DNA of 64,000 bases from NCBI GenBank assembly GCA_964016885.1, contig OZ024741.1:25988937-26052936 (forward strand), given 5' to 3'. The stretch comes from Eledone cirrhosa (lineage: Eukaryota > Mollusca > Cephalopoda > Octopoda > Eledonidae). This document shows positions 51,501 to 64,000 of the stretch, piece by piece. Each line of letters opens with the position of its first letter. Position 1 is the stretch's first letter. The notes beneath the pieces were generated by a model. It had not been told where the DNA came from. It did not search any database and was given only the letters and a program-made list of their open reading frames with translations. The position numbers were made by a program, and so were the translations under genes.

Positions 51501-54500
51501 GGCCACACCAACATATCTAATGTGACCACACCAACATATCTAATGTGACCACAGCAACATATCTAATGTGACTACACCAATATATCTAATGTGACTACAC
51601 CAATATATCTAATGTGACTACACCACCATATCTAATGTGACCACTCCAACATATCTAATGTGACTACACCAGCATATCTAATGTGGCCACACCAACATAT
51701 CTAATGTGACCACACCACCACATCTAATGTGGCCACACCAACATATCTAATGTGGCTACACCAACATATCTAATGTGACCACACCAACATATCTAATGTG
51801 ACCACACCACCACATCTAATGTGGCCACACCAACATATCTAATGTGACTACACCACCATATCTAATGTGGCCACACCAACATATCTAATGTGACCACACC
51901 ACCACATCTAATGTGGCCACACCAACATATCTAATGTGACTACACCACCATATCTAATGTGACCACTCCAACATATCTAATGTGACTACACCAACATATC
52001 TAATGTGGCCACACCAACATATCTAATGTGACCACACCAACATATCTAATGTGGCCCCACCAACATATCTAATGTGACTACACCAACATATCTAATGTGG
52101 CCACACCAACATATCTAATGTGACCACACCAACATATCTAATGTGACCACACCAACATATCTAATGTGGCTACACCAACATATCTAATGTGACCACACCA
52201 ACATATCTAACGTGGCCACACCAACATATCTAATGTGACCCCACCAACATATCTAATGTGGCCCCACCAACATATCTAATGTGGCCACACCAACATATCT
52301 AATGTGACCACACCAACATATCTAATGTGGCCACACCAACATATCTAATGTGACTACACCACCATATCTAATGTGACTACACCAACATATCTAATGTGGC
52401 CACACCAACATATCTAATGTGACCACACCAACATATCTAATGTGGCCACACCAACATATCTAATGTGACTACACCAACATATCTAATGTGGCCACACCAA
52501 CATATCTAATGTGACCACACCAACATATCTAATGTGACCACACCACCACATCTAATGTGGCCACACCAACATATCTAATGTGACCACACCAACATATCTA
52601 ATGTGGCCCCACCAACATATCTAATGTGACTACACCAACATATCTAATGTGGCCACACCAACATATCTAATGTGACCACACCAACATATCTAATGTGACC
52701 ACACCAACATATCTAATGTGGCTACACCAACATATCTAATGTGACCACACCAACATATCTAATGTGGCCACACCAACATATCTAATGTGACTACACCAAC
52801 ATATCTAATGTGACTACACCAACATATCTAATGTGACCACACCAACATATCTAATGTGGCTACACCAACATATCTAATGTGACCACACCAACATATCTAA
52901 TGTGGCCACACCAACATATCTAATGTGACCACACCAACATATCTAATGTGACCACACCAACATACCTAATGTGACCACACCAACATATCTAATGTGGCTA
53001 CACCAACATATCTAATGTGGCTACACCAACATATCTAATGTGACTACACCAACATATCTAATGTGACCACACCAACATATCTAATGTGGCCACACCAACA
53101 TATCTAATGTGGCTACACCAACATATCTAATGTGGCTACACCAACATATCTAATGTGACCACACCAACATATCTAATGTGGCCACACCAACATATCTAAT
53201 GTGACTACACCAACATATCTAATGTGACTACACCAACATATCTAATGTGACCACACCAACATATCTAATGTGGCCACACCAACATATCTAATGTGGCTAC
53301 ACCAACATATCTAATGTGGCTACACCAACATATCTAATGTGACCACACCAACATATCTAATGTGACCACACCAACATATCTAATGTGGCCACACCAACAT
53401 ATCTAATGTGACCACACCACCATATCTAATGTGACTACACCAGCATATCTAATGTGGCCACACCAACATACCTAATGTGGCCACACCAACATATCTAATG
53501 TGGCCACACCAACATATCTAATGTGACTACACCAACATATCTAATGTGGCCACACCAACATATCTAATGTGACCACACCAACATATCTAATGTGGCTACA
53601 CCAACATATCTAATGTGGCTACACCAACATATCTAATGTGGCCACACCAACATATCTAATGTGACCACACCAACATATCTAATGTGACTACACCAACATA
53701 TCTAATGTGGCCACACCAACATATCTAATGTGACTACACCAATATATCTAATGTGGCCACACCAACATATCTAATTTGACCACAGCAACATATCTAATGT
53801 GACCACACCAACATATCTAATGTGGCCCCACCAACATATCTAATGTGACCACACCAACATATCTAATGTGACCACACCAACATATCTAATGTGGCTACAC
53901 CAACATATCTAATGTGGCCACACCAACATATCTAATGTGACTAAACCAACATATCTAATGTGGCCACATCAACATATCTAATGTGACCACACCAACATAT
54001 CTCATGTGGCCACACCAACATATCTAATGTGGCCACACCAACATATCTAATGTGACTACACCAACATATCTAATGTGACTACACCAACATATCTAATGTG
54101 ACTACACCAACATATCTAATGTGGCCACACCAACATATCTAATGTGACTACACCAACATTTCTAATGTGGCCACACCAACATATCTAATGTGGCCCCACC
54201 AACATATCTAATTTAACTACACCAACATATCTAATGTGGCTACACCAACATATCTAATGTGGCCACACCAACATATCTAATGTGGCCACAGCAACATATC
54301 TAATGTGACCACACCAACATATCTCATGTAACTACACCAACATATCTAATGTGGCCCCACCAACATATCTAATTTGACTACACCAACATATCTAATGTGG
54401 CTACACCAACATATCTAATGTGGCCACACCAACATATCTAATGTGACCACACCAACATATCTAATGTGACCACACCAACATATCTAATGTGGCCACACCA

Positions 54501-55830
54501 ACATATCTAATGTGACCACAGCAACATATCTAATGTGGCCACACCAACATATCTAATGTGGCCACACCAACATATCTAATGTGACCACACCAACATATCT
54601 AATGTGGCCACACCAACATATCTAATGTGGCCACACCAACATATCTAATGTGGCCTCACCAACATATCTGATGTTGCCACACCAACATATCTAATGTGAC
54701 CACACCACCATATCTAATGTGACTACACCAACATATCTAATGTGGTCACACCAACATACCTAATGTGGCCACACCAACATATCTAATGTGACTACACCAC
54801 CATATCTAATGTGACTACACCAACATATCTAATGTGGCCACACCAACATATCTAATGTGACCACACCAACATATCTAATGTGGCCACACCAACATATCTA
54901 ATGTGGTCACACCAACATATCTAATGTGACCACACCACCATATCTAATGTGGCCACACCAACATACCTAATGTGACCACACCACCATATCTAATGTGACT
55001 ACACCAACATATCTAATGTGACCACACCAACATATCTAATGTGGCCACACCAACATACCTAATGTGACCACACCACCATATCTAATGTGACTACACCAAC
55101 ATATCTAATGTGACCACACCAACATATCTAATGTGGCCACACCAACATATCTAATGTGACCACACCAACATATCTAATGTGACCACACCAACATATCTAA
55201 TGTGACCACACCAACATATCTAATGTGGCTACACCAACATATCTAATGTGGCTACACCAACATATCTAATGTGACTACACCAACATATCTAATGTGACCA
55301 CACCAACATATCTAATGTGGCCACACCAACATATCTAATGTGGCTACACCAACATATCTAATGTGGCTACACCACCATATCTAATGTGACCACACCAACA
55401 TATCTAATGTGGCCACACCAACATATCTAATGTGACTACACCAACATATCTAATGTGACTACACCAACATATCTAATGTGACCACACCAACATATCTAAT
55501 GTGGCTACACCAACATATCTAATGTGACCACACCAACATATCTAATGTGGCCACACCAACATATCTAATGTGACCACACCAACATATCTAATGTGACCAC
55601 ACCAACATATCTAATGTGACCACACCAACATATCTAATGTGGCTACACCAACATATCTAATGTGGCTACACCAACATATCTAATGTGACTACACCAACAT
55701 ATCTAATGTGACCACACCAACATATCTAATGTGGCCACACCAACATATCTAATGTGGCTACACCAACATATCTAATGTGGCTACACCAACATATCTAATG
55801 TGACCACACCAACATATCTAATGTGGCCAC
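45580..55830. repeat. 5,129-bp (223-unit) tandem duplication in the 23-bp array
   Basis: Position x in about 45.58-50.70 kb matches x + 5,129. Rare words keep the offset exactly: GAGCACACCACC (45659, 50788), TCTCATGTGGCC (48871, 54000), and TGATGTTGCCAC (49540, 54669). The stretch at about 47.66-48.26 kb does not match its partner; see the findings. Confidence 0.85.
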
Positions 55831-57049
55831 ACCAACATATCTAATGTGACTACACCAACATATCTAATGTGACTACACCAACATATCTAATGTGACCACA
55901 CCAACATATCTAATGTGGCCACACCAACATATCTAATGTGGCTACACCAACATATCTAATGTGGCTACACCAACATATCTAATGTGACCACACCAACATA
56001 TCTAATGTGACCACACCAACATATCTAATGTGGCCACACCAACATATCTAATGTGACTACACCAACATATCTAATGTGACTACACCAACATATCTAATGT
56101 GACTACACCAACATATCTAATGTGGTCACACCAACATACCTAATGTGGCCACACCAACATATCTAATGTGACTACACCAATATATCTAATGTGACTACAC
56201 CAACATATCTAATTTGACCACACCAACATATCTAATGTGACTACACCAACATATCTAACGTTGCCACACCAACATATCTAATGTGGCTACACCAACATAT
56301 CTAATGTGACCACACCAACATATCTAATGTGACCACACCAACATATCTAATGTGGCCACACCAACATATCTAATGTGACTACACCAACATATCTAATGTG
56401 ACTACACCAACATATCTAATGTGACTACACCAACATATCTAATGTGGTCACACCAACATACCTAATGTGGCCACACCAACATATCTAATGTGACTACACC
56501 AATATATCTAATGTGGCCACACCAACATATCTAATGTGGCCACACCAACATATCTAATGTGACCACACCAACATATCTAATGTGGCTACACCAACATATC
56601 TAATGTGACCACACCAACATATCTAATGTGACCACACCAACATATCTAATGTGATCACACCAACATATCTAATGTGACCACACCAACATATCTAATGTGA
56701 CCACACCAACATATCTAATGTGGCTACACCAACATATCTAATGTGGCCACACCAACATATCTAATGTGACTACACCAACATATCTAATGTGACTACACCA
56801 ACATATCTAATGTGACTACACCAACATATCTAATGTGGCCACACCAACATATCTAATGTGGCCACACCAACATATCTAATGTGGCCACACCAACATATCT
56901 AATGTGACTACACCAACATATCTAATGTGACTACACCAACATATCTAATGTGACTACACCAACATATCTAATGTGGCCACACCAACATATCTAATGTGAC
57001 CACACCACCATATCTAATGTGGCCACACCAACATATCTAATGTGACTAC

Positions 57050-60000
57050 ACCAACATATCTAATGTGACTACACCAACATATCTCATGTGGCCACACCAA
57101 CATATCTAATGTGACCACACCAACATATCTAATGTGACCACACCAACATATCTAATGTGACCACACCAACATATCTAATGTGGCTACACCACCATAGCTA
57201 ATGTGGCTACACCACCATATCTAATGTGGCCACACCACCATATCTAATGTGGCCACACCAACATATCTAATGTGGCCACACCACCACATCTAATGTGGCC
57301 ACACCAACATATCTAATGTGACCACACCAACATATCTAATGTGGCCACACCAACATATCTAATGTGGCCACACCACCACATCTAATGTGGCCACACCAAC
57401 ATATCTAATGTGACCACACCAACATATCTAATGTGACCACACCAACATATCTAATGTGACCACACCAACATTTCTAATGTGACCACACCAACATATCTAA
57501 TGTGACCACACCAACATATCTAATGTGACCACACCAACATATCTAATGTGACCACAGCAACATGTCTAATGTGACCACACTAACATATCTAATGTGGCCA
57601 CACCAACATATCTAATGTGACCACAGCAACATATCTAATGTGGCCACACCAACATATCTAATGTGGCCACACCAACATATCTAATGTGGCCACACCAACA
57701 TATCTAATGTGACCACACCAACATATCTAATGTGGCCACACCAACATATCTAATGTGGCCACACCAACATATCTAATGTGGCCTCACCAACATATCTAAT
57801 GTTGCCACACCAACATATCTAATGTGACCACACCACCATATCTAATGTGACTACACCAACATATCTAATGTGGTCACACCAACATACCTAATGTGGCCAC
57901 ACCAACATATCTAATGTGACTAGACCACCATATCTAATGTGACTACACCAACATATCTAATGTGGACACACCAACATATCTAATGTGGCCACACCAACAT
58001 ATCTAATGTGGTCACACCAACATATCTAATGTGACCACACCACCATATCTAATGTGGCCACACCAACATACCTAATGTGGCCACACCAACATATCTAATG
58101 TGGCCCCACCAACATATCTAATGTGACTACACCAACATATCTAATGTGGCCACACCAACATATCTAATGTGACTACACCAATATATCTAATGTGGCCACA
58201 CCAACATATCTAATTTGACCACACCAACATATCTAATGTGACCACACCAACATATCTAATGTGACCACACCAACATATCTAATGTGGCCACACCAACATA
58301 TCTAATGTGGCCACACCAACATATCTAATGTGACCACACCAACATATCTAATGTGGCCACACCAACATATCTAATGTGGCCACACCAACATATCTAATGT
58401 GGCCACACCAACATATCTAATGTGACTAAACCAACATATCTAATGTGGCCACACCAACATATCTAATGTGACTAAACCAACATATCTAATGTGACTAAAC
58501 CAACATATCTAATGTGACCACACCAACATATCTAATGTGGCCACACCAACATATCTAATGTGACCACACCAACATATCTAATGTGGCCACACCAACATAT
58601 CTAATGTGGCCACACCAACATATCTAATGTGACCACAGCAACATATCTCATGTGGCCACACCAACATATCTAACGTGACCACACCAACATATCTAATGTG
58701 GCCACACCAACATATCTAATGTGACCACACCAACATATCTAATGTGGCCACACCAACATATCTAATGTGACCACAGCAACATATCTCATGTGGCCACACC
58801 AACATATCTAACGTGACCACACCAACATATCTAATGTGGCCACACCAACATATCTAATGTGGCCACACCAACATATCTAATGTGACCACACCACCATATC
58901 TAATGTGACTACACCAACATATCTAATGTGGCCACACCAACATATCTAATGTGACTACACCAACATATCTAATGTGGCCACACCAACATATCTAATGTGG
59001 CCACACCAACATATCTAATGTGACCACACCAACATATCTAATGTGACCACACCAACATATCTAATGTGGCTACACCACCATAGCTAATGTGGCTACACCA
59101 CCATATCTAATGTGGCTACACCACCATATCTAATGTGGCCACACCAACATATCTAATGTGGCCACACCACCACATCTAATGTGGCCACACCCACATATCT
59201 AATGTGACCACACCAACATATCTAATGTGACCACACCAACATATCTAATGTGACCACACCAACATATCTAATGTGACTACACCAACATATCTAATGTGGC
59301 CACACCAACATATCTAATGTGACCACACCAACATATCTGATGTGACCACACCAACATATCTAATGTGGCTACACCAACATATCTAATGTGGCCACACCAA
59401 CATATCTAATGTGACTAAACCAACATATCTAATGTGGCCACACCAACATATCTAATGTGACCACACCAACATATCTAATGTGGCCACACCAACATATCTA
59501 ATGTGACTACACCAACATATCTAATGTGACTACACCAACATATCTAATGTGACTACACCAACATATCTAATGTGGCCACACCAACATATCTAATGTGGCC
59601 ACACCAACATATCTAATGTGGCCACACCAACATATCTAATGTGGCCACACCAACATATCTAATGTGACCACACCACCATATCTAATGTGACTACACCAAC
59701 ATATCTAATGTGGCCACACCAACATATCTAATGTGACTACACCAACATATCTAATGTGACCACACCAACATATCTAATGTGACCAGACCAACATATCTAA
59801 TGTGGCTACACCACCATAGCTAATGTGGCTACACCACCATATCTAATGTGGCCACACCACCATATCTAATGTGGCCACACCAACATATCTAATGTGGCCA
59901 CACCACCACATCTAATGTGGCCACACCAACATATCTAATGTGACCACACCAACATATCTAATGTGGCCACACCAACATATCTAATGTGGCCACACCACCA

Positions 60001-60275
60001 CATCTAATGTGGCCACACCAACATATCTAATGTGACCACACCAACATATCTAATGTGACCACACCAACATATCTAATGTGACCACACCAACATTTCTAAT
60101 GTGACCACACCAACATATCTAATGTGACCACACCAACATATCTAATGTGACCACACCAACATATCTAATGTGACCACAGCAACATGTCTAATGTGACCAC
60201 ACTAACATATCTAATGTGGCCACACCAACATATCTAATGTGACCACAGCAACATATCTAATGTGGCCACACCAAC
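57050..60275. repeat. 2,622-bp (114-unit) offset duplication in the 23-bp array
   Basis: The rare run TGGCTACACCACCATAGCTA (57181, 59803), the CCAACATTTCTAATG unit (about 57466, 60088) and GCAACATGTCTAATG (about 57557, 60179) repeat at 2,622 bp. The block is about 0.45-0.5 kb long. A third CACCATAGCTAATG run occurs near 59070. Confidence 0.75.
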
Positions 60276-63200
60276 ATATCTAATGTGACTACACCAACAT
60301 ATCTAATGTGGCCACACCAACATATCTAATGTGACCCCACCAACATATCTAATGTGACTACACCAACATATCTAATGTGACCACACCACCATATCTAATG
60401 TGGCCCCACCAACATATCTAATTTGACTACACCAACATATCTAATGTGGCTACACCAACATATCTAATGTGGCCACACCAACATATCTAATGTGACTACA
60501 CCACCATATCTAATGTGACTACACCAACATATCTAATGTGGCCACACCAACATATCTAATGTGACCACACCAACATATCTAATGTGACTACACCAACATA
60601 TCTAATGTTGCCACACCAACATATCTAATGTGACTACACCAATATATCTAATGTGGCTACACCAATATATCTAATGTGGCCACACCAACATATCTAATGT
60701 GACCACACCAACATATCTAATGTGACCACACCAACATATCTAATGTGGCCACACCAACATATCTAATGTGACCACACCAACATATCTAATGTGACCACAC
60801 CAACATATCTAATGTGGCTACACCAACATATCTAATGTGGCTACACCAATATATCTAATGTGGCCACACCAACATATCTAATGTGACTAAACCAACATAT
60901 CTAATGTGGCCACACCAACATATCCAATGTGACCACACCAACATATCTCATGTGGCCACACCAACATATCTAATGTGGCCACACCAACATATCTAATGTG
61001 ACCACACCAACATATCTAATGTGACCACACCAACATATCTAATGTGACCACACCAACATATCTAATGTGACCACACCAACATATCTAATGTGACTACACC
61101 AACATATCTAATGTGACCACAGCAACATATCTAATGTGACCACAACAACATATCTAATGTGACCACACTAACATATCTAATGTGACCACACCAACATATC
61201 TAATGTGACTACACCAATATATCTAATGTGGCCACACCAACATATCTAATGTGGCCACACCAACATATCTAATGTGACCAAAGCAACATATCTAATGTGA
61301 CCACTCCAACATATCTAATGTGACTACACCAACATATCTAATGTGGCCACACCAACATATCTAATGTGACCACACCAACATATCTAATGTGGCCACACCA
61401 ACATATCTAATGTGGCCACACCAACATATCTAATGTGGCCACACCAACATATCTAATGTGGCCACACCAACATATCTAATGTGACCACACCACCATATCT
61501 AATGTGACTACACCAACATATCTAATGTGACCACACCAACATATCTAATGTGGCCACACCAACATACCTAATGTGGCCACACCAACATATCTAATGTGAC
61601 TACACCACCATATCTAATGTGACTACACCAACATATCTAATGTGACCACACCAACATATCTAATGTGGCCACACCAACATACCTAATGTGGCCACACCAA
61701 CATATCTAATGTGACTACACCACCATATCTAATGTGACTACACCAACATATCTAACGTTGCCACACCAACATATCTAATGTGACCACACCAACATATCTA
61801 ATGTGACTACACCAATATATCTAATGTGGCCCCACCAACAGATCTAACGTGACTACACCAACATATCTAATGTGGCCACACCAACATATCTAATGTGACC
61901 ACACCACCATATCTAATGTGACCACACCACCATATCTAATGTGACCAGGCCAACATATCTAATGTGGCCCCACCCACATATCTAATGTGACTACACCAAC
62001 ATATCTAATGTGGTTACACCAACATATCTAATGTGGCCACACCAACATATCTAATGTGACCACACCAACATATCTAATGTGACTACACCACCATATCTAA
62101 TGTGACTACACCAACATATCTAATGTGGCCACACCAACATATCTAATGTGACCACACCACCATATCTAATGTGACCACACCAACATATCTAATGTGGCCA
62201 CACCAACATATCTAATGTGGCCACACCAACATATCTAATGTGACCACACCAACATATCTAATGTGACCACACCAACATATCTAATGTGACTACACCAATA
62301 TATCTAATGTGACCACACCAACATATCTAATGTGACCACACCAACATATCTAATGTGACTACACCAATATATCTAATGTGGCCCCACCAACATATCTAAT
62401 GTGGCCACACCAATATATCTAATGTGACCACACCAACATATCTAATGTGACCACACCAACATATCTAATGTGGCCACACCAACATATCTAATGTGGCCAC
62501 ACCAACATATCTAATGTGACCACACCACCATATCTAATGTGGCTACACCAACATATCTAATGTGACCACACCAACATATCTAATGTGGCTACACCAACAT
62601 ATCTAATGTGACCACACCAACATATCTAATGTGACCACACCAACATATCTAATGTGGCCACACCAACATATCTAATGTGGCCACACCAACATATCTAATG
62701 TGACTACACCAACATATCTAATGTGGCCACACCAACATATCTAATGTGACTACACCAACATATCTAATGTGACCACACCACCATATCTAATGTGGCTACA
62801 CCAACATATCTAATGTGACCACACCAACATATCTAATGTGACTACACCAACATATCTAATGTGACCACACCAACATATCTAATGTGACTACACCAACATA
62901 TCTAATGTGGCCACACCAACATATCTAATGTGACTACACCAGCATATCTAATGTGGCCACACCAACATATCTAATGTAACTACGCCAACATATCTAATGT
63001 GACTACACCAACATATCTAATGTGACTACACCAACATATCTAATGTGGCCACACCAACATATCTAATGTGGCCACACCACCATATCTAATGTGGCCACAC
63101 CAACATATCTAATGTCGCCTCGCCAATATATCTAATGTCGCCTCGCCAACATATCTAATGTGACCACACCAACATATCTAATGTGACCACACCAACATAT

Positions 63201-63442
63201 CTAATGTGACCACACCAACATATCTAATGTGACCACACCAACATATCTAATGTGACCACACCAACATATCTAATGTGGCCACACCAACATATCTAATGTG
63301 GCCACACCAACATATCTAATGTGGCCACACCAACATATCTAATGTCGCCTCGCCAACATATATAATGTGACCACACCAACATATCTAATGTGGCCACACC
63401 AACATATCTAACGTCGCCTCGCCAACATATATAATGTGACAA

Positions 63443-63555
63443 GACATGGGTCACCCCAAGGTTGTGATAAATGTCATTTACCCAAGATGTCACACAGTGG
63501 GATTGAACCCTGGATTTAATGGTTGTGAAATTGACCTATTAACCATGTAGCCCTA
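63443..63555 (-). mobile_element. SINE fragment (tRNA-like 5' part), minus strand
   Basis: On the minus strand: GGGCTACATGGTTAATAGGT, then AACCATTAAATCCAGG, B box GGTTCAATCCC (63499-63509 reversed), and CTGTGTGACATCTTGGGTAA. This is the tRNA-like part of a cephalopod SINE family related to 11680-11830. It abuts the 23-bp array on one side and shares its 5' end with the 25-bp array on the other. Confidence 0.7.
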
Positions 63556-63932
63556 GACTACAGTTAACCATGTAGCTTTACACTACAGTTAACCATGTAG
63601 CCCTACACTCCAGTTAACCATGTGATCCTCCACTCCAATTAACCATGTAGCCCTCCACTCCAGTTAATCATATAGCCCTACACTGCAGTTAACCATGTGG
63701 CACCTCACTTCAATTAACCATGTCATCCTCCACTTCAGTTAACCATGTAGCCCTACACTACAGTTAACCATGTAGTCCTCCATTACAGTTAACCATGTAG
63801 CCCTATATGACAGTTAACCATGTAACCCTAGACTACAGTTAACCATGTGGCCCTCCACTACAGTTAACCATGTGGCCCTACACTACAATAAACCATGTGT
63901 TCCTCCACTACAGTTAACCATGTAGCCCTACT
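63539..63932. repeat. 25-bp tandem array, 16 copies, derived from the SINE 5' end
   Basis: AACCATG or its variants fall at 63541, 63566, 63591, 63616, 63641, 63666, 63691, 63716, 63741, 63766, 63791, 63816, 63841, 63866, 63891 and 63916, an exact 25-bp step. Unit words: TTAACCATGTAGCCCTACAC then TACAG. The first unit is the SINE head itself. Confidence 0.9.
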
Positions 63933-64000
63933 TAGTCTCACTCTCCCCTATCACAACTATTTATCTTTGTTATACACCTAAACTGTTAAACCATTTGTCA
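63933..64000. other. Non-repeat sequence at window end
   Basis: Pyrimidine-rich to AT-rich; no exon or element seen in these 68 bases. Confidence 0.5.

Larger units (their letters stand above)
36011..63440. repeat. 23-bp satellite array, about 1,193 units (27.4 kb)
   Basis: Unit landmarks: ACATATCTAATGTG, a variable pentamer, then CACCA. The variable pentamer is mainly ACCAC, GCCAC, ACTAC, GCTAC or GCCCC; the spacer CAACAT may be CACCAT, CAATAT or CAGCAT. The T of TGTG(A/G) falls in the same 23-bp register (position mod 23 = 3) at every place I checked: 36021, 36067, 36320, 41104, 45658, 54674, 57181, 58147, 59182, 59803, 63184 and 63437. The array abuts the 60-bp array with no spacer. Stops in the frames prevent long ORFs. 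Confidence 0.97.
13031..64000 (+). other. Start of a giant intron (at least 50.97 kb) filled by two satellite arrays
   Basis: The intron opens at the exon B donor GTAAAA (13031). No acceptor plus FERM F2-lobe coding sequence follows inside the window, so it extends beyond 64000. Only about 50 bp after the donor and about 70 bp at the window end are not tandem repeat or SINE. Phase 2 (the last exon bases are GG). The intron boundary is inferred from the exon call; if the gene is broken here, this would be a breakpoint and not an intron. Confidence 0.7.

Noticed and set aside
36011..63440. Telomeric or subtelomeric simple repeat
   Set aside because: The unit is 23 bp and not related to TTAGGG; the array is bounded on both sides by other sequence.
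13082..63440. Centromere call based on CENP-B box
   Set aside because: Neither unit contains a TTCG....A..CGGG motif, and satellite content alone does not show a centromere.
63430..63460. Origin of the 23-bp unit from the neighbouring SINE (GTGACC versus GGTCACCCC)
   Set aside because: The shared words are too short and too degenerate to support descent.
63293..63493. 66-codon minus-strand frame rich in Trp/His/Val
   Set aside because: Mostly translated 23-bp satellite running into a SINE; no protein signature.
13082..63932. CRISPR array
   Set aside because: Repeats are contiguous with no unique spacers, no cas genes, and the context is a eukaryotic gene.
63933..64000. Start of the next FERM exon
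   Set aside because: No acceptor followed by a PA-x-AE...LEMYGVD-like frame is present in these bases.

Overview
This is nuclear DNA of an animal, most likely a cephalopod and probably an octopus. Three things point there: tRNA-derived SINEs of the type that fills octopus and squid genomes (shared words are the B-box GAGTTCAAATCCC and the conserved stretch GGGTCGATAAAATAAAGTA), abundant TTAA-bounded miniature elements ending in TTAACCCTTT, and a retroposon tail ending in a GATGATGATG tract. The host call is inference from remembered repeat families; no database was searched.

The only host gene I can support is carried by two short plus-strand exons, at 5656-5753 (98 nt) and 12910-13030 (121 nt). 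Both have clean splice borders, their phases fit each other (the split codon becomes serine), and together they read through part of the F2 lobe of a FERM domain. The sequence resembles EPB41L5/EPB41L4B, the vertebrate relatives of Drosophila Yurt. The exons before and after them are not in the window. The intron between them is 7,156 bp, and the next intron starts at 13031 and runs past the window end, so it is at least 50.97 kb.

Layout. 1-5655: upstream intron, AT-rich, with SINEs, MITEs, a mini-mariner and microsatellites. 5754-12909: intron with three SINEs in a row, a 1.1 kb pentanucleotide array, a LINE relic nested in a MITE, a TIR-bounded element with a TTAA MITE nested in it, a SINE with an intact target-site duplication, and a 0.4 kb polypyrimidine tract. 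13082-36010: a 22.9 kb array of a 60-bp satellite (about 380 units) with several levels of higher-order repeat. 36011-63440: a directly abutting 27.4 kb array of an unrelated 23-bp satellite (about 1,193 units) that stays in one 23-bp register at every point I sampled. 63443-63932: a minus-strand SINE whose 5' end has expanded into 16 copies of a 25-bp repeat. 63933-64000: ordinary sequence.

The main point of interest is that over 50 kb of two complex satellites sits inside one intron of what looks like a conserved, single-copy cell-polarity gene, so the pre-mRNA should carry both arrays. The 60-bp unit holds a 16-nt dyad on the sense strand and a near-perfect 5' splice-site word on the antisense strand. 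Most long open frames in the window are by-products of repeats whose period is a multiple of 3 or lacks stops.
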